From NCBI GenBank assembly GCA_025200525.1, contig CM045762.1, positions 106,046,682 through 106,110,681 on the forward strand: a stretch of DNA of 64,000 nt. The letters run 5' to 3'. Under the pieces are notes generated by a model. The model was not told the DNA's origin. It ran no database searches and was given only the letters and a program-made list of their open reading frames with translations. Position numbers and translations under genes: made by a program. Within the stretch, counting starts at the first letter, position 1, and every line of letters begins with the position of its first letter. This document shows positions 34,542-46,379 of this stretch, in pieces. This stretch comes from Camellia lanceoleosa. Lineage: Eukaryota; Streptophyta; Magnoliopsida; Ericales; Theaceae.

Positions 34542-37014
34542 GGCAGACCACACACCCACCTCTCTCTCCCTATCGGCAAACCACACACGGCAGCAACACT
34601 CCACACACACAACACACACAGACCCAGCACATCTCCATTTTCCACAGCCATAGACAGAGTTTCATCCACACACCAAACATTCTCTCTCTCTTCTCTCTCT
34701 CGGCAGACCACACACCCACCTCTCTCTCCCTATCAGCAGACCACACACCCACAAACTCAACGCTCCTACACACACACCCCACCAACTTCATCATACACAC
34801 AGCCTATACACCATGCACACACACACACGGTCTATCTCTCTCTCTCTCTCTCTCTCTAAATTCTCTCTCGGTGTGCATGGGGAGAGGGCCTTGATCTGAG
34901 CTAAAACACACACAGCAACACATACACACATACACAACACACACTCTCACCACACCACTCACCCACGGCTGATACATCCACACAACACTGAGCTAAAACA
35001 CACACAGCAACACATACACACATGCACAACACACAGTCTCACCACAGCTCACTCTCTCTAGCTGAAATACACCCACGGCATCAACCTGGTCTCTCCCTCT
35101 CCTTCTCCCTCTCTTGGCCACCAAACACAGACCCCTCTCTCTAGCTGGGTGACCAACTCAACCACTCCGATCATCGCCAATAACCACTGCAACAGTAGCC
35201 ACAGACGCATCGCATCTACCACTGTAAACACCCTCATCAGTTTATTCATCAACCCCGTCCAGCTCCTCAGTCAGCAAGTCGTGTTCCTCCTCCTCCGCAG
35301 CACCATGGCAGCAGCGTCGGCAACTCTTCTCTCCATGCATGACCTATCAAGAAGTAGTTTAAGTAATTAGGATAATTGGTAACTAGTGTCGGTAATTCGA
35401 ATTTCATTAATTAATTGGAAGTTTTTTTTTAACTAATTAGTTAGGGAATTAGACTTTTATAATTAATTAATTAGTTTAAGTAGTTAGTTCATTAGAATTT
35501 TATAAATTAATTAATTGGTGTAGTTAATTAGTTAAGTCATTAGAATTCTAATTAATTAGAACTTTATAAAGTAATTAGTTAGTTTAATTGGAATTTTAGA
35601 TTTAATTAAGTAGTTTAAGTAGTTAGTTCATTAGAATTTTATAATTAATTAATTAGTGTAATTAATTAGTTAAGTTTAATTAGAATTGTATAAATTAATT
35701 AATTAGTGTAATGAATTAGTTTAGTTAATTAAAATTTTATAATTAATTAATTACTTAGTTTAATTAGAATTTTGTAATAATTAATTAGTTAATTCCACTT
35801 TGTAATAATTAGTTAGAATAATTAATTAGTTAAGTAATTAATTAGTTATTTTCAATTTGTAATAATTAGTTAGAATAGTTAATTAATTGTAATGTTGTAG
35901 CTAGCATAGTTAATTGATTTGTTTTGTAATAATTAGTTAGCTAGCTAGTTCATTCGGACTCTCCTGCGTGAGGGCGCATTAGTTCATTCGGATCCTCCTG
36001 CGCGAGGGCAAACAAACTTGTAATAAGTGTGTGTGTGTGTGTGTGTATGTGTGCATGTTTTCCAACCCCACGTCTTTCTCCCTTTTATTTATCAGCTTAT
36101 GATGGTTAGTTTAGAGACATCTTGTTTAATTTAGCATACTCATGTTTGCATTCACTTGTATTGCATGCACCAAGGCTCGGTTCATCATCCAATTCGCATT
36201 GTCGTTTCAATACTTTTCTGAATACATGCTTAGCCCGCATGCGATTAATTCATTTCATATGCCATATTAGTAATCGAGCCTAATAATTGCATATCACAAT
36301 GTGTTGTATAGTTAGGATCATGCATTTTTCTCTAACTAGTTCTCTTTTTTTGGCTCGGAGTACGAGGTGAGTTGTTTTTATGATTTAGTATATTGTATAA
36401 GTGTGATTGCTGTTGTATCAAACATACTACCATGAGGCTAATTGCTTAAGTGATAAACTGTTTGAATGCCTGTGGATGAAGGCTATTCATTGACATTGGG
36501 ATACTTTGATTAATGTATATATATGAGATCACTTTTTCAAGTGATACATATTCAAAACACTTTTCAAAACAAACATAAAATCAAGCGTTCCAGCATTCGT
36601 GAAATTAGTCTATACTTGTATGTTAGAGATAAAATAAGAACATATCTTGTACATAAGAATCACATCATAATTAGTAGAGGCGATCTTTGATGGTGAGTGG
36701 GTGCTCATTATTGACCTTCCCTCTCATACCTAAGTTCGAACCAAGACACTTTGGTAACGACGGACTAATGGCCTTTAGCACGAGTCACGGGTTTCCTAAA
36801 TTTCCCATAAATATTTAGGTGGCGACTCTAAAATCGGCAAAGCGATCCATTTTGGCATTTGATTCAAACATCGATTTTCCAAAAACAATTGCGGATTTGG
36901 ACACTTTTGTATTTCCATTTGTTTCACATTGCACTTGTGAAATCAGTTGAGAACCAACACAAGTGGAGTCCGCTGTAAGGGCTATTTCATTCTTCGAAAA
37001 GTAGTCGAGCTACA
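33569..37014 (+). repeat. 3' LTR of element A (3446 bp)
   Basis: TGTAGACACCCC to GAGCTACA, followed by ATAGG (37015-37019). It differs from the 5' LTR by a 92-bp tandem duplication (GAGCTAAAACACACACAGC at 34898 and 34990), microsatellite lengths, some substitutions, and a cluster of small indels in its last 480 bp. Confidence 0.9.
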
Positions 37015-37019
37015 ATAGG
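37015..37019. repeat. Target site duplication ATAGG (right) of element A
   Basis: Matches 13545-13549. Confidence 0.85.
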
Positions 37020-38297
37020 GAAGCAAAATAATGCAAAAAATGGAGGAAATGAGTACTTACCCTTGTAGACAATGATTCCAGTAGCTTCTAGACCAAGGAA
37101 ATGAGCCTTCAACCTTTGAAAAATAGTTCCAAGATGATTGAATGGATGGTGGAGGTGGTAGGCTATGAGGTGTGGTGTAAATGGTGCAAGAATATTAGGG
37201 TTAGGAGCTTGAAGAAGAGAGCTATGGAGAGTGGAGTGTATATGCCTTAACCAAAAGTGTTCAACCTTTGTAATGGAAGAGGAGGGACTCTCTTATAGAG
37301 AAGAGAGGCCAAAGCTTCTCTTGGAAGCTTCAAATATCCTCCACACACGTATATGGAGGATGGTCCAAATGCCCCCATAGTTAGCACAATTTGGATTGCA
37401 TTGAGAGAGCAAAGCGGATGGTGGCCGACAGTTCGGTGGTCGGCCGGCCACTCCTGTCGGCCGACCGAGGTCAAATTCAATAAGAAAAGGTGGTCGGCCT
37501 ACCCAGAAAGGTGCCCTCCCAGTTGAGTAGAATACAGCTGTATGGTGGGAAACAAGAAAAAGTGACCCAGTAGAGAGGAAAACCAGCTTTTTAGTAAGGT
37601 TCAAAAGGGTCAAAAAGAAATACTAGTCGGCCTACCCATATTGGTGGCCTCCCAGATGAGGACAAAACAATGGTGGTAGGAAAAACCAGAAATTGGGGCT
37701 CAAAAGTGAGAAAAACCAGCTTTTTGTCAGAAAAATCGGCTGGAGGAGAGAAAATGGTTTTGGGGAGAATTGTTGGTCTCCCACCATCCTACCACCTTTC
37801 TAGCAATGAAAATAGGGTGCATACCAAAAATGAACCCTAACCGATGCAAAACGAGGTTAGGGGCCAAAACACGATTGGGGCCCGAAAAAGCAGTGTTAGG
37901 CAGGAGATGGCGTATGACCACGAAGGTGGTCTCGAGACAAATGTCACTCTAAGGAGAGGAAATAAGGTGTGTGCCAAAAATCGAGCAAGCAGTGGTAGTT
38001 AAGGCTGTCGACGGAGGCACTGCGGAAGCGACTCAAAGCGGCGGCCTCCAAGCGAGATGAATGGCCTCGACCACAAAATGTAGCCTCGACCATGAGAGAT
38101 GGTCTCTGAGACATCTCCCTCCCTTGGGAAGAAAGCAGGACCCAATTAAATGGCAGGAAAGCACAAAGAGACCAGAAGTCAGGAGGCAAGGCTCGCATGA
38201 AACTCCGTAACCTCGGAATGAGCACAATATGTAACATCATAGGCGCTCGGTTGGTGGCGTCACGAGTCTTAAGGTTGGTCAAAATGGGGTGTCTACA
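37020..38297 (-). repeat. LTR of element C, 5' part (minus strand)
   Basis: The first base of the LTR on the minus strand is at 38297: the reverse complement begins TGTAGACACCCCATTTTGAC, nearly the same start as the LTRs of A. Right of it, chromovirus coding sequence is cut, so element C inserted there; AGGGG (38298-38302) is the expected target duplication, its partner being outside the window. Contains short inverted words GGTCGGCC and TCGGCCGGCC around 37435-37500. Open frames here show no protein signature. Confidence 0.7.
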
Positions 38298-38574
38298 AGG
38301 GGTTATCTCTGAGATCCATTCTATCTTATTGATTATCATCGGATAGCTCTAGACGATAATATGGAATATGAAGAAACACCAATACAAATCATTGATCAAC
38401 AAGTGAAACAGTTGAGAACTAAGGTGATCCCTATGGTTAAGGTGGAATGGAAGGAACATTATAGTACAGAGGCAACTTGGGAGAAAGAATATGAAATAAG
38501 GCAAAGGTATCTCGAATTGTTTCCGACTCAAGATAACACAAGTTTAGAAGACCAAACTTCTTAAAGTGGAGAAG
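38298..38574 (+). pseudogene. Chromovirus integrase C-terminus and chromodomain fragment
   Basis: The frame beginning 38298 reads RGYL-stop-DPFYLIDYHRIAL and continues, with VIPMVKVEWKEHYSTEATWE followed by KEYEIRQRYLELFPTQ, to a stop at 38562. This aligns with the end of the pol relic at 41590-41870. The (V/I)KV-W-H---EATWE(x)E--(M/I)R-RYPELF pattern is the C-terminal chromodomain of Tekay/Del-type chromoviruses, which in this group is thought to guide integration into heterochromatin. Its 5' part was separated by the insertion of element C. One stop and loss of upstream pol make it non-functional. Confidence 0.8.
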
Positions 38575-39850
38575 ACTACGACAATCCTGGCATGTATTAT
38601 GCTTTTAATCCTTTAATTTTGAATGTGCTTATGTGTTTATTGTGGATTTGAATGCTAATTGTGTGTTTACTATGATTTTAGATTCATATCTATTAATCGT
38701 AGGAATATCTGTTGTGATTTTTGTTATAATATGAAATTGAAAGTCTTAATGGCGTCAAAAACCGAAATTGGTTAGTTTAATGTGAATGTCATAATATTTA
38801 GAGCCTTATGAGGAATTTGATTAAAATTTTATTCAAATTAAATTAATTAGATTAAATCAATTAAGTTAAGTTTTGTTTGGTTAAGCCTTAAGCTCAATTA
38901 ACTATCTTAATCCCTAATTAGTGTGTTAAGTTAATCTAGTCTATAAATATGAAGGAAATGTGGATTTAACTCATTATTCACTCAAAAATTCTGAAATTTC
39001 ATTCTAGAAAGAGTGAGAGCAAGTTATAGAGAGAGAAACAAGAAAACTTGGATTTGGGCCTTGGAGATTGAAGAATTGACTAGAAGAACTCAAGAATTGG
39101 TTAATACAAGTGTAATTGAAGACCTTAGGTAAGCTTTTGAACCTTAATTTGTGAGATTAAATCATCAAAGATGTGAATTCAAGAGGATTATATGATCAAA
39201 TACAAGAAATGAGCTAAAGATGATGAATTTAGAGTCACATGCATGCATAATTTTGGTTAGCTTCATCATTTTAAGAATGGTTTATGTTGTCTATATTTGA
39301 ATTGAGGATCATATCATACATACATCCATGAATTATGTCATTTGGAACTCAATTACATGTTTTTAAAGCTTTGGAAAACAATTTGAAATCAATTGGGTCA
39401 TGCATGGTGAATTCATAAAATTTTGAACATAAGGTCTGCAGGCGGGTTTTGTATTCATGTTTTTGAAGGCGTTCATGTGTTTTAGAACATGTCATGAAAG
39501 GTTTTGACATTGAACTTGTGTTTTGGGGTCCAAACTATGTTCTAGAAAACCCGAATTCGACTACATCGCTCGGCGAACAAGTTGTCACTTTCAGTGTATA
39601 TCTCATGCATCTAGTAGTTTTGCAGACATTTGCAATTGGCTCGGCGACCGATTCTTGCTCAAGTGATTGCCTTTTATTTTGCACCTTCACTCGAGCAACC
39701 ACTAAGCCTAAATTCGGACCATCTAGTACTTTTGCAAACCATGTGGTTCGCTCGGCGAACAATGTTGCTCGATTGATCGATAAGATTGAAGCCGTCGTAA
39801 ATTGGCGGGCCGACCAGCGTGTCGAGGTTAAGTAGTTTTACGGGTTTGGC
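38575..39850 (+). repeat. Chromovirus LTR remnant and leader
   Basis: Follows the chromodomain stop after a purine-rich AAAGTGGAGAAGA (from about 38561), as a 3' LTR should. It begins near TACGACAATCC, a variant of TGTAACAACCC. TATAAATAT at 38942 followed by a purine-rich leader fits an LTR promoter. From about 39490 it holds CTCGGCGA-type motifs like those in other LTRs of this group. The end is not clear: pol sequence in the same strand appears at 39851, so an internal deletion or recombination joint is likely. Confidence 0.5.
38942..38950 (+). promoter_or_regulatory. Probable LTR TATA box
   Basis: TATAAATAT, followed 30-60 bp downstream by AAC/TCA-rich leader sequence. Confidence 0.4.
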
Positions 39851-41870
39851 GGGTTATTCTGAAAGTTTGTGAAGGATTTCTCAAGGATTGCCGTACCATT
39901 GACACAACTAACTTTCGGAAGGAAGTAGCGTCTGAATGGATCGAGGATAGAGAATCGACCTTCGAGTTGAAAGCGAGACTAATTCTGACACCGTTCTTGT
40001 ACTTCCATCAGGTAATGAGGAATTTCAGATTTTTGGTGATGCTTCACATAAGGGCTTGGGTTGTGTGTTAATGCAAGGGGGTAAGGTAATAGCTTATGCA
40101 TCTCGTCAGTTGAAACCCCATGAAAAGAACTATCCTACCCATGATCTAGAGCTAGCAGCCATAGTGTTTGCATTGAAGATTTGGCGTCATTACTTGTATG
40201 GAGCTTCTTGCCAAGTTTTCACAGATCACAAGAGTTTGAAGTACTTATTCACTCAGAAGGAATTAAATTTGAGGCAGAGAAGATGGCTTGAATTATTGAA
40301 AGATTACGACATGCAGATTCAGTACCACCCAGGTAAGGCGAACTCAGTGGCCGACGCTTTGAGCAAGAGGACAATGGAAAGTTTGGCATGCTTAGCCACG
40401 ATCACAGCGGAGCCGACTATCATTGAAGAAGTAAAATCAAGATAGATGGAGGATGAATTCCTGAAGAAGATAGTTGATGAGATTATCACCAGGTCAAGGA
40501 TAGGGTACACCTTTGAGAATGAAGTGCTTAAGTTTGAAGGAAGACTATGCGTCGCTGACGTCCCAGAGTTAAAAGGGAAGATTCTGCGAGAATCTCACGG
40601 TTCGAAGTGCTTTGTTCATCGAGGAACACTAAGATGTATCAAGATGTGAAGCAGACCTTTTGGTGGCCGAACATAAAGAAAGAAATAGCCGAGTTCGTAT
40701 CCCAGTGCTTGCATTGTCAACAAATGAAAGCAGAACATCAGAGACCAGCATGACTCCTTCAACCTTTTTCAATTCCTGAATGGAAATGGGAACACATCTC
40801 CATGGACTTTGTGGTTGGTTTGCCGAAGACACAGAAATGTATGGATTCGATTTGGGTTATAATTGACAGATTAACTAAGTCAGCACACTTCTTGCCTATT
40901 CAGACTACATTCAATCTTGTTGACTGTTGTCATCTTGTATATGAATGAGATTGTGAGACTTCATGGAGTGCCGATGTCCATTGTGTCAGACCGAGATCCG
41001 AAGTTTGTTACTAGATTTTGGCAGAGTCTACAAAGAGCCTTAGGAACCGAGTTAAAGTTTAGCACAACTTTCCACTCCCAAACCGATGGGCAAATAGAAA
41101 GAGCGATTCGGACACTTTCGAAGATATGCTCGGACTATGTGTGTTAGATTTTAAGGGAAGTTGGGAGCACATCTACGTTAGTAGAATTAAACACAACAAC
41201 GGTTATCAAACTAGCATTGGCATGGTATTTGTACAAAGCCTTGTATGGAAGGAAGTGCGGATCGCCGATATGTTGGGTCAAAGTATGAGATAAAGCTTTG
41301 ATTGGTCCCGAACTAGTTGAAGTTACAAGAGAAGATTAAGCTCATTCGACAAATGATCGAAGCGCTTGAGTCGGTAGAAGAGTTATCTTGAGCCGAGAGG
41401 AGAAGAGAGTTGGAGTTTGAAGTTAGGGACCATGTATTCCTAAAGGTTTAGCCAATGAAAGGAGTTTCAGTTAGGGAAGAAAAGTAAGTTAGCATCTCGT
41501 TACATCGGGGCGATTGAAATTCTTGATAAGGTTAACACAGCTGCATACAGGCATGCTTTACCACCAGAACTAAGTCGAGTTCACAATATGTTCCATATCT
41601 CGACGTTAAGGAAGCATATTCGGGATCCCCTGCATGTGATTGACCATTTCGGGATTGGGATTAACGAAGAATTAGGTTATGAGGAGAAGCCGTCTGGTTC
41701 TTGATAGGCAAATGACACGATTGCGGACCAAATCGATATCAATGGTGAAAATTGAATGGAAGGAACATTACGGCAAGGATGCTACATGGGAAATGGAAGA
41801 AAAGATGAAAGTCCGATATCCAGAGTTATTTACAAATCAAGGTAACTCAAGTTTGGGGACCAAACTTCTT
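39851..41870 (+). pseudogene. pol: Chromovirus pol relic: RT end, RNase H, integrase, chromodomain
   Basis: Domains in order. RT C-terminus about 39855-39995 (KFVKDFSRIAVPLTQLTFRK). RNase H about 40020-40380 with GDASHKGLG, the [11 protein letters not shown] motif and [10 protein letters not shown]. Integrase zinc region near 40600-40740 (HRGT ... CLHCQQMK, the HHCC finger), catalytic core at 40795-41135 with MDFVVGLPK, SDRDPKFV and GQIERAIRTL supplying the D, D and E. C-terminal GKKSKLASRYIG and LSRVHNMFHISTLRKHIRDP at about 41480-41625. Chromodomain to 41873 (VKIEWKEHYGKDATWE). At least six frameshifts or stops. Protease and RT active-site sequences are missing. Family: Tekay/Del-like chromovirus. 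It would have served replication and integration of itself and possibly of coding-less relatives such as D. Confidence 0.85.
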
Positions 41871-41871
41871 T

Positions 41872-41885
41872 AAGGAAGGGTGGGA
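41872..41885 (+). promoter_or_regulatory. Polypurine tract of chromovirus E
   Basis: AAGGAAGGGTGGGA directly before TGTAACAACCC, just after the pol stop. Confidence 0.8.
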
Positions 41886-44164
41886 TGTAACAACCCTCGC
41901 TTCACTCTAGTCATGCTTGCATATGTATTACATGATCTTGTCTCGATATGTTGCATTTACAACCCTTGATTTGTCTTGCATGGAGTGTTACTTGCATACT
42001 ATGTTCCCTGTTTGGTGTGTGTTTCAGCCGAGGTCATCTTGAGCCTAGGTCGCTCCTTTGATACCCTTACACCTAGAACCATCTTAAGATCTCTTTGGTT
42101 GACCCTACTACGCACCACGACATATTGGCGAGATGTTATTATCTAGGTAGAGGTGTTCATCACCAAGGTAGAGATGTGTGTTATCTAGGCGAGATGTTAT
42201 CCTTGAACAAGTGATCTTGTCCTGGTGGTATGACCTAGACCAAGGTGTGGCACATCTAGACGAGGTGTGGCATATTGGGCCAAGTGTTGTCCTTCATAGC
42301 GAGATCATTGAGGCCTTACTTGCAAGCCTCGTTCTTAGCGAGATTGTTACTAGGGGAGTACCCTTGCCACCTAGCTTGTTGAACACACTTTGTCATAGTC
42401 TTATCTTTTCGATCGGTCACCTTTTGAGTTGAACCAACCAACCATTGCCATGTGTCGCATTTGAGTGTTAAGTAAGCGCCAGACCTAGAAATGTATCATT
42501 GCTATGTGTCTTTGTTCTTGAAGAAAGCTCTGGAAGAAGAAGAAGAAGTCTTTAGAGAAAGTAGATTTCCAAGCCGATTCCTAGAGTTTAAACCGTTTGA
42601 TTTGTGTTACGAGGTTAGAATCTTGATCTACTCTTGTTGCTCTTATTGATCATCTAGGCGCATTGCATGATCGAATCATTACGCATGCCATGCATTGATT
42701 TAAAGTTGGTTTAGAAAGAAGTTAGTGTTCATGTGTTCTTGAAGAAAAGTCTTGTTTGATTAAGCTTGCATCAAGATTCATGTATTTGTGTTTGTTTTCC
42801 TAAAATCTTCAAGTATAGGTACCCGGTCCATGTTTTCAAACTCATAGCATGAAATCTCGATTTTGTAATAATAAGTTATGATCTTTGCATTCATCCTCTT
42901 CATACTCTTCATGTTAGTTATGTTCTTCAAGAGGAGAAACCCAGATTTTCCCGACTTCATTTCCTTGAATGTGGCCATCGGGACCTCACCTCGGTGAGGA
43001 GGTGTGGGACCTCAGCCAAGACCTGGTTAGTGCCCAGCATGTTCTCCCTAGATGAGAATCAGTGTTTTGTTTTGATTTGACTTGGTTTTGGAGAATGCCG
43101 AGATCATCTGCATGCATGTGAAGCTTGTTTGAAAGTGCATTCAATAAACTTGCCATGTGTTTGTAGGACTTGGACTTGCCTCGACCCCGACGTTTGAAGA
43201 ACTATGTGAGTGGAATTTTTAATAAAGATATGTTATAAAGCTTTGATAAAAACCTTGTTTTTCCTCGTTCGAAAAGTATTTATAGCATGAATGATTATTC
43301 CTATTTTTTGTATATTAAATACTATCTTGTTTTGATGACATTTTGGAAGTCCGTATGTGTTAGGGGACTCTAAGAATTTGTAGCACAAGTCCTTAGTGTC
43401 AGGGGACTATAATGCAACTGCACTCTTGTTTTGGAAGTCCGTATGTGCTAGGGGACTCTAAGCATTTGTAGCACAAGTCCTTAGTGTCCGGGGACTATAA
43501 TGCAACGACACCATTGTTTGAGATATCTCCCTTGTCTTGTCTTGTCTTGCCTTGCCACCGACAGTTTTACCGCGTGGGTTTGTTTGTCCAGAATGTCATC
43601 CTTTGTATTATATTGACGTTAGTAAGCATCCCTTGAAGCTTTGAAGGATTTGATAGATGAACTTAATTCATCCCATGTATTGTTTTGTTAAAAGATCTCG
43701 GATATCATTAATGAAAACCCTTTATTACTTATACAATTCACTGAGTATCCAAGCTCACTCTCTCTATATATATGTAGGTGATGAGCAGGATGGCGACGAT
43801 GCCTAGATGTGTTTTGCCGATGTGTTTTTGGATTCGTGTTTTGCAACATCTTGAAAATCATGCTTCTTGGTTTATAGTTAATTTCTTTTGTATATGTCGG
43901 CTTGAGAAGCCTTTTGGTCAGGATGTATTTTTGTACTTCATTTGTTTGTATCCATTGTAAAAGCTATATAATGATGTATGTCATTTCACTTGACTTATGC
44001 ACAGCTCTTATGGACCAATTAGATTTACATATATTGCTTCCGTACATATAAGCCCCATACATTATACTCTGATTGTATGTGAATCCTTGTAAGTTGGCCT
44101 TTGGTAATCTCGGATTACTGGCCATCATGGCACCATTCTACTAGGGCAGAATGGAGTCGTGACA
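41886..44164 (+). repeat. 3' LTR of chromovirus E (2279 bp)
   Basis: TGTAACAACCCTCG to GGAGTCGTGACA. Contains an 88-bp tandem duplication (TTGGAAGTCCGTATGTG at 43343 and 43431), several GGCGAGATGTTAT words at 42128-42200 and a hairpin CCTCACC-TC-GGTGAGG at about 42986. No matching 5' LTR was found in the window. Confidence 0.7.
43343..43518 (+). repeat. 88-bp tandem duplication in chromovirus LTR
   Basis: Two copies starting TTGGAAGTCCGTATGTG and ending GGGGACTATAATGCAAC, differing at a few positions. Confidence 0.85.
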
Positions 44165-45269
44165 CTAAATGAATTAAAGAGTTAGAAAGAAGCTAAGAGA
44201 ATTGAATAAGTTGAAAGCGATTCAAATAGCGATATGATTCCATGTCGTATGTTATGAATTGTGTAGGTTCACTTTCATGAAGCTATATCGACAACCAAAT
44301 CATTATGAGTAATATCTAGGAAAGATATTTCTATGTATCTTATTTTCTAAATGATACCAATGTGATACGTTTTCTAAACTTATGATTTTGTGTTATCAAT
44401 GAGCCTTCTATCTATTTGATTCGTGAAAGATACGTAAATGTGATTGATAAGCATGAAACCATATGATGGACCTAAGGTTGTTACTACAAATGAAATGGAC
44501 GAGAGGACATTCTATATATATGATGAGATGGAACTAAGGACGTTCCAATTATCTAATTCTCTGTATATCTGGTAAATGCGAATATATGTTATGTGTTGAC
44601 CAATGGTCATTTTACAACTACAATTGAATAGACCCGATGTTGTTATATCGAAGTAGATTCGACAAGTATGATTTGTTTTGTTACGTATCTCTGTATATGT
44701 TGGACCCGAATTCGTTTTGTCATATATTGGGCTGAGGTCGTTCGTTATGATAATCTGAAACTATTACGAGAATGATTTTATTATGTCTTAAAACTCATTC
44801 ATATAGCCTATTTACTTTGATGTTTTCTTTGGGTTTTCGCTCACTCTGTTATATATATATATATGTTGGTGGCGGCGGGATGTCTAGCCCTAGTGAACTG
44901 TGAAGAATACCAAGTTTTTGTGGAGTTAGCCAAGAATGCCTCATGCACAAGGCTTTTGTCTTTTGATTTTCTTTTTGTTGGTCATGTTTGACCATGTCTA
45001 TATATAAGTTATGGTTGTTGTATGACTATGATATTTGTATGATCTTGGACATGCGAGATCCTTTATGTATGTATGGGTGTGAGTTATTAATATTTATAAT
45101 ATGTTTTTGTTCATTCCATTTATGCACAAGCTCATTGGACAAATTTTATACTTCTACTTCTGACCCATATAATTAAATATGATTTAATTTTTATTTAAGG
45201 TCGTCGGTAATCTCATGATTACTAGCCGGTTATAATTCAAACCTCTAGGGATAGGGTTGAGTCGTGACA
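44165..45269 (+). repeat. Second chromovirus-type LTR 3' fragment
   Basis: Ends CGGTAATCTCATGATTAC ... GAGTCGTGACA, parallel to the end of the LTR at 44105-44164, and carries a TATATATATATATGTTGGTGG segment that parallels 43765-43785. The start abuts the previous LTR. Probably an older LTR into which E was inserted, or a recombination product. Confidence 0.55.
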
Positions 45270-46379
45270 GATTGTGTTACCAAACGATCAACTTGTTTTG
45301 TTTAATTCAATTAAGGTTGTGTTTTGTTTTGCGTTGATTATAGTTAGATTATGTGGAGGATAGCTTGTCCACATGGCTTTTTTTTTTGGGGGGGGGGGGG
45401 GGGAATATGTGATTCTAAATTCATGTACAAAGCTTCTAAGAGAAGCTCAAAATTCAGAGTCGGTGCCTCTGTTTTGCCTCTTCATCTTCTATTTTTCTGA
45501 AGAAAATTCAGATATGATTTTGCGTATTTTAGCTTTGTTTTTCTTTTGTTTGATCAGATATTTGCTGCCAAAATACTCAACACAAATAAATACACTAATT
45601 CAAACAGTAATTCTTTTCCTTATACGAATTTGAAAATACAACAGTTTACCCAATGAAGGGTTTAGACTACAGTGCTCTGCAAGGCCAGCAGCAGGCTCAG
45701 TGGGGATGGACTAATATATTATACATATGATGTGTGTATAAATCTGGATCTTATCTAATTTCAGGAGCTAATAAACTGACAATAATACTAAAAATATGGA
45801 TGTCAATTCCTTATGCTTTTCCTTTCTCTGAGATTCTTAATATAGTCTAGATTAATTCATATGATGTGTGTATAAATTTCATATTGTCCTACAAACAACT
45901 TGTTGGTTCAAGCGAACGAAGGTTGATCCTCAACATTGACACATGATGCTTCTGCTGGTTGATCCCCAAAGGTGAGATTAACGTCTTCCAATCTTATCCT
46001 TTGCATCCATACTTTTTACTACAATAAATTTAACTGCAACCGCTGTCGCTGATGTTCCATGGATGTCTTGATATGTCACGTCACTAATAATCACACGAGT
46101 GCATAGGAGGAAAAAAATTGTAATAAATAAGAGAATTGATTTTGGTTGTTCTCCATCTATGGTTAATGGCTATAGATTGCATTTACATACGACCCGGGGC
46201 AATTGTTATTGTGAGGACAATAATTTTGATCAATTATGATGGGATTTTGGACATTGACCATAAAGAGGTTACGAAAAACAATGCCGAACAAAACCATTCT
46301 TTGGGCCTACCCATGTCTTTATCCTCACACCATTTTGTGTACGTGAAAATGCTTGTTTTAAGTGTCACATTACGCACTC
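45270..46379. other. No gene recognised; T10-G16 homopolymer junction
   Basis: AT-rich DNA. T10 is followed by G16 at 45378-45403. A short frame at 45654-45725 (MKGLDYSALQGQQQAQWGW) has protein-like composition but is too short to assign. Nothing else identifiable. Confidence 0.4.

Larger units (their letters stand above)
13550..37014 (+). mobile_element. Tat/Ogre-like LTR retrotransposon A, 23.5 kb, lacking gag-pol and carrying a nested element
   Basis: Complete element with 3.4 kb direct LTRs (TGTAGACA...GAGCTACA), primer site at 16930, purine tract before 33569 and matching ATAGG duplications. Termini, the TGGCGACTCTGCTGGGGA primer site, and the long, satellite-rich region before the 3' LTR are typical of the plant Tat lineage (Ogre, Retand). 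Unlike autonomous members it contains no recognisable gag, protease, RT, RNase H or integrase, so it is a large non-autonomous derivative (LARD-like). Removing nested element D (about 8.2 kb) leaves about 15.3 kb. It landed inside the LTR of its opposite-oriented relative C. Mobilisation must have used enzymes in trans. Confidence 0.85.

Noticed and set aside
39494..39835. 113-codon frame as a gene
   Set aside because: Lies in LTR/leader-type DNA with repeated CTCGGCGA motifs; no protein signature.
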